IMG/VR virus record: IMGVR_UViG_3300031707_000235
Coordinates: 1-20,397 of that record
Origin: a virus
DNA: 20,397 nucleotides
Strand: one strand, 5' to 3'
In this document: one piece after another, positions 18,113 to 20,397 of the stretch
How the letters are laid out: the number at the start of each line of letters is the position of its first letter
Numbering within the stretch: the stretch's first letter is position 1
The notes under the pieces: generated by a model
Databases searched by the model: none
What the model saw: the letters and a program-made list of their open reading frames with translations, nothing else
Told to the model about the DNA's origin: nothing
Translations under genes and position numbers: made by a program

Positions 18113-18301
18113 CTATTTAATTGAATTGATACTTGTTCTAGCTAAATCAAAAGCATCTGGGCATATAATTTTAATAATATTCATAGGAATTATCCAAGCT
18201 AAAGTTATCACAAAAGCTATTAAAGACCAAAATATAAGCCATAAAATCTGTATAATCTGGTATATTATCTCGATGAAGCTTTTTACTCTTTTAAAATCCA
18301 T
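18113..18301 (-). CDS. Small membrane protein
   Basis: A 62-residue protein. Residues 9-48 are nearly all hydrophobic (IEIIYQIIQILWLIFWSLIA, then FVITLAWIIPMNIIKII), enough for two membrane helices in a hairpin, with a short soluble tail ending DLARTSINSIK. An AGGAGT ribosome binding site lies 5 bases before the ATG, so this strand is the coding one. The function is not recognisable; small membrane proteins in phage early regions often act in exclusion or host takeover. Confidence 0.55.
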   Translation of the reverse strand: MDFKRVKSFIEIIYQIIQILWLIFWSLIAFVITLAWIIPMNIIKIICPDAFDLARTSINSIK

Positions 18302-18361
18302 TTTACTCCTATAATTATTTATTTTTATTACTAATTGTTAAAATATCAGACTCTCTCTCAA

Positions 18362-18574
18362 TTAAAATCCGTTCGATAGAAAGGTTTTTAAGTCAAAAGT
18401 GGTATTAGCCTTAATTATCTCCTCAATTTTCCCAAACTTCCCCGTCCATATCAAAGCATCATATTGCTCTGAACTGTCGAAGTATCTTAAGAATTTCTCC
18501 TTGTTGTGATAGTAAAATTTAGCTTTACTTGCGTTTGTGGTGATTTTTGCTAGTATGTCTTTAATGTGTATCAT
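18362..18574 (-). CDS. Hypothetical protein
   Basis: A 70-residue protein with a basic, aromatic-rich middle (KAKFYYHNKEKFLRYFDSSE) and a short acidic helix; no family was recognised. It overlaps the upstream gene by 14 bases and has GAGGGAAA just before the ATG, so it is translated as part of the helicase operon. About 60 A/T-rich bases without features separate it from the membrane-protein gene downstream. Confidence 0.5.
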   Translation of the reverse strand: MIHIKDILAKITTNASKAKFYYHNKEKFLRYFDSSEQYDALIWTGKFGKIEEIIKANTTFDLKTFLSNGF

Positions 18575-18806
18575 TTTCCCTCATTTTTTTGATAAACTGA
18601 TTCGCTACATTCATGCACATTTCATATAATGGATTTAAAGTTTCTGAATATTTTTTTGTAAATTCTTCAAGAGATCCAAATAACTCTCTGTTACCATCCT
18701 CTTCTATCAAATTCCAGTCATATCCTTTTTCTTTTAATATTTTTGGGCTTTCCTTAAAAGTCCCAATAACAATCTCCCCAGTTCTTCTATTTTTAAATTC
18801 TTTCAT
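18561..18806 (-). CDS. Hypothetical protein
   Basis: An 81-residue charged protein. It begins MKEFKNRRTGEIVIGTFKES, a strand-turn-strand pattern, and continues with a helical C-terminal half (LEEFTKKYSETLNPLYEMCM). No family was recognised. AAGGAG 6 bases before the ATG gives a strong start. It is the first gene after the helicase in the same transcript. Confidence 0.5.
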   Translation of the reverse strand: MKEFKNRRTGEIVIGTFKESPKILKEKGYDWNLIEEDGNRELFGSLEEFTKKYSETLNPLYEMCMNVANQFIKKMRENDTH

Positions 18807-18814
18807 TTTTCTCC

Positions 18815-20116
18815 TTAAAAATTATTAGTTTCAGTAAATCTTGAGAATTTACCATCAAAAAGCATTTCCACCTCTCCCGTTTCCCCGTCTCTATTTTTGG
18901 CAACTATAATTTGAGATTTCCCCCTTACCTCTGCCATATCTCTTTCCCATTCTTCTATTTCTTCCCTTTTAAAAGGCTTAGCTTTTGATAAATAATACTC
19001 TTCTCTGTGAATAAACATAACAATATCTGCCGTTTGCTCAATTGCACCAGAATCTCTTAAATCTGATAGAACTGGCTTGTGGTTTGCCCTGCCCTCTAAA
19101 CTTCGGTTAAGTTGACATAAAAGAATTATAGCAATATTAAATTCAAGAGCCATTGCCTTCAATTCATTAACTACAATTTCAACCTCGTTAGCTTTAGACC
19201 ATGTTTTTTTGTCGCAAGGTATCATTCCAAGATAATCTATAAAAACCATCTTTAAACCCTTCTTAACCGCTTTAACTATTTTTGATCTAATTTTAGCAGT
19301 AGTTTGTCTTGGTTTATCACTTAGCAATAATTTTGTATCTCTAAAAAAAGTATCACCAAAAACATTATCAATTTCACTCTGGCTTAATTTCTGTTGTTTT
19401 AAATGTGCTGCTGTGTAAGACCTTAAATTTCCAACTACCTTTCTTGCAATCGCCTTGTCCTTAACTTCAAAAGTAAAGAAGATTGTCAAATATTTCAATG
19501 AAGCCGCCATTGCCAGATTGACGCTGTAAGTTGTTTTTCCCATCGACGGACGACCAGCTAAGATTATTAAATTGCCAGCATCAATTCCACCGAGGAAGCT
19601 ATCAAGAGAAGGAATCCCAAAAGTTAAAACTTCCTCCTCTTCATTTAGCATTTGCATAGAAACATCGTGAATAGTTCTTAAATCTGATTCATTGTTAGCT
19701 TCATGCTCATCAAGTCTTTTTTTAATTTCTGCACTAATCTCTTGATAAGACATTCCTCTTGTTGTCTCTATTGCATCTTTTAAATCTCTTTGCTTCCAGT
19801 AGTCTATAATCAAATTAGCGTATTCTCTAATGTCAACAATCGAAGAGGCACAATTTAAAAGCGTTGATAAATAAAGCGCGCCGCCAATTGCTTTGATTGA
19901 TTGATTTGATTCACAAAATACTTTTAAACTAATCTGATTACTGCAAATACCATCTTTTTTGAAAGAAATTATTTGGTCATAAATTTCTTGATGCGCTAAT
20001 TCGTAGAAGTGTTTGGAGTCAAGCATATCTTCAACTCTTCTCAAATATTCATTATTCATGATTATTGTGCCAAGAATAGCCTGCTCTGCCTCAATGTTGT
20101 ATAAATTATTTTCCAT
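18815..20116 (-). CDS. DnaB-like replicative DNA helicase
   Basis: A 433-residue protein, slightly shorter than E. coli DnaB (471). The start chosen is ATG 20116, with GGAGG at 20120-20124; a longer frame to 20197 would overlap the upstream gene deeply. The N-terminal domain (residues 8-110; NIEAEQAILGTIIM, then IYDQIISF and LYLSTLL) matches DnaB N. The RecA-like domain has FGIPSLDSFLGG, Walker A GRPSMGKT at 188-195, Walker B VFIDYLGMI at 291-299, the QLNRSLEGR element at 335-343, SDLRDSGAIEQTADIVMFIH, and KNRDGETG near the end. It forms a hexamer that unwinds the phage replication fork, loaded by the product of the upstream gene. Confidence 0.92.
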   Translation of the reverse strand: MENNLYNIEAEQAILGTIIMNNEYLRRVEDMLDSKHFYELAHQEIYDQIISFKKDGICSNQISLKVFCESNQSIKAIGGALYLSTLLNCASSIVDIREYANLIIDYWKQRDLKDAIETTRGMSYQEISAEIKKRLDEHEANNESDLRTIHDVSMQMLNEEEEVLTFGIPSLDSFLGGIDAGNLIILAGRPSMGKTTYSVNLAMAASLKYLTIFFTFEVKDKAIARKVVGNLRSYTAAHLKQQKLSQSEIDNVFGDTFFRDTKLLLSDKPRQTTAKIRSKIVKAVKKGLKMVFIDYLGMIPCDKKTWSKANEVEIVVNELKAMALEFNIAIILLCQLNRSLEGRANHKPVLSDLRDSGAIEQTADIVMFIHREEYYLSKAKPFKREEIEEWERDMAEVRGKSQIIVAKNRDGETGEVEMLFDGKFSRFTETNNF

Positions 20117-20397
20117 TAGCCTCCTTCCATTTTTCGTAATCAGATTTTTGATTTTGAGCGTTATATCCATTGTTTTGAGATTGCGGCTTTGGTTCAACTA
20201 AACTTTTCCACCCTCCTTTGATTGCATTTTTTACAGCAAGGTTAGCGTTTCCTTTGTTTTTGTTTTCCCATTTTTCCAAATCTTCGATTGTTAATTTTAA
20301 TGCCATTCCTTCAATTGGATTTTTATCTTTTTTTCTTTGTTGCAAAAATTCATCGAATAGAATTTGGTCGATAAAATCTGGTATTTTTATTTTCTTA
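20106..20397 (-). CDS. Phage replication initiator/organizer-like protein, C-terminal fragment
   Basis: The frame continues past the window edge at 20397, so only the last 96 residues are seen. They contain IPDFIDQILFDEFLQQRKKD followed by MALKLTIEDLEKWENKNKGNANLAVKNAI and GGWKSLVEPK. This matches the C-terminal module common to phage replication proteins placed before DnaB-type helicases (F-I-D-x-x-L-W/F-x-x-F...N-x-x-V-x-x-A-I-x-x-G-W-x-S-L), which likely contacts the helicase. The DNA-binding N-terminus lies outside the window. It overlaps the helicase gene by 11 bases and its last codons provide GGAGG. Confidence 0.6.
   Translation of the reverse strand, partial: KKIKIPDFIDQILFDEFLQQRKKDKNPIEGMALKLTIEDLEKWENKNKGNANLAVKNAIKGGWKSLVEPKPQSQNNGYNAQNQKSDYEKWKEANGK

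Noticed and set aside
18815-20197. Longer helicase start at 20197.
   Set aside because: The added 27 residues overlap the upstream gene in another frame, and GGAGG at 20120-20124 directs the ATG at 20116, where DnaB-like sequence begins.

Overview
The window is a piece of a tailed-phage or prophage genome in very AT-rich DNA. The host is probably a low-GC Gram-negative bacterium: the lysis cassette contains a two-component spanin (inner-membrane protein plus outer-membrane lipoprotein), which only Gram-negative hosts need. The end of a baseplate J-type protein followed by a Mu gp48-like (DUF2313) protein points to a contractile-tailed (myovirus) particle. No capsid, portal, terminase, integrase or classical CI repressor gene lies in the window, so temperate versus lytic lifestyle cannot be settled.

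Layout. (1) 1-4250, plus strand: end of the tail operon, with baseplate J C-terminus, DUF2313 protein, a tail fibre with a C1q/TNF-like head, a fibre-assembly-like chaperone, a long fibre with the MTGSL motif, and a LamG-like protein. (2) 4252-6010, plus strand: an unknown protein, two small membrane proteins (holin candidates), overlapping i-spanin and o-spanin genes, and an exported staphylococcal-nuclease-like enzyme. (3) 6087-8480, minus strand: small unknown genes, two diverged copies of a 51-bp palindromic repeat, and a 56-residue sigma-70 region-4-like protein. (4) 8481-9132: a gene-free stretch dense in inverted repeats, with two tRNA-like folds and a possible pseudoknot, behind a promoter whose upstream box recurs at 16551-16566. 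(5) 9133-16506, minus strand: the early/replication operon, with RusA resolvase, GNAT plus ImmA/IrrE pair, SSB, YqaJ/lambda-Exo nuclease, RecT annealase, an HTH-like protein and a hexanucleotide-repeat ORF. (6) 16648-17435, plus strand: an island with a T4-type lysozyme and a zinc-ribbon protein, inserted between minus-strand genes. (7) 17443-20397, minus strand: small genes, a DnaB-like helicase, and the end of a replication-initiator-like protein.

How the genes fit together. The minus-strand block would load the helicase, protect single strands (SSB), recombine ends (YqaJ plus RecT) and resolve junctions (RusA). The plus-strand block builds the distal tail and lyses the cell. The endolysin is about 11 kb away from the spanins, on its own divergent promoter region. 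The most unusual items are the structured non-coding region at about 8510-9036, the GC-rich NAYGGC repeat at 15972-16127, the ImmA-GNAT pair, and the repeated minus-strand promoter-like element.
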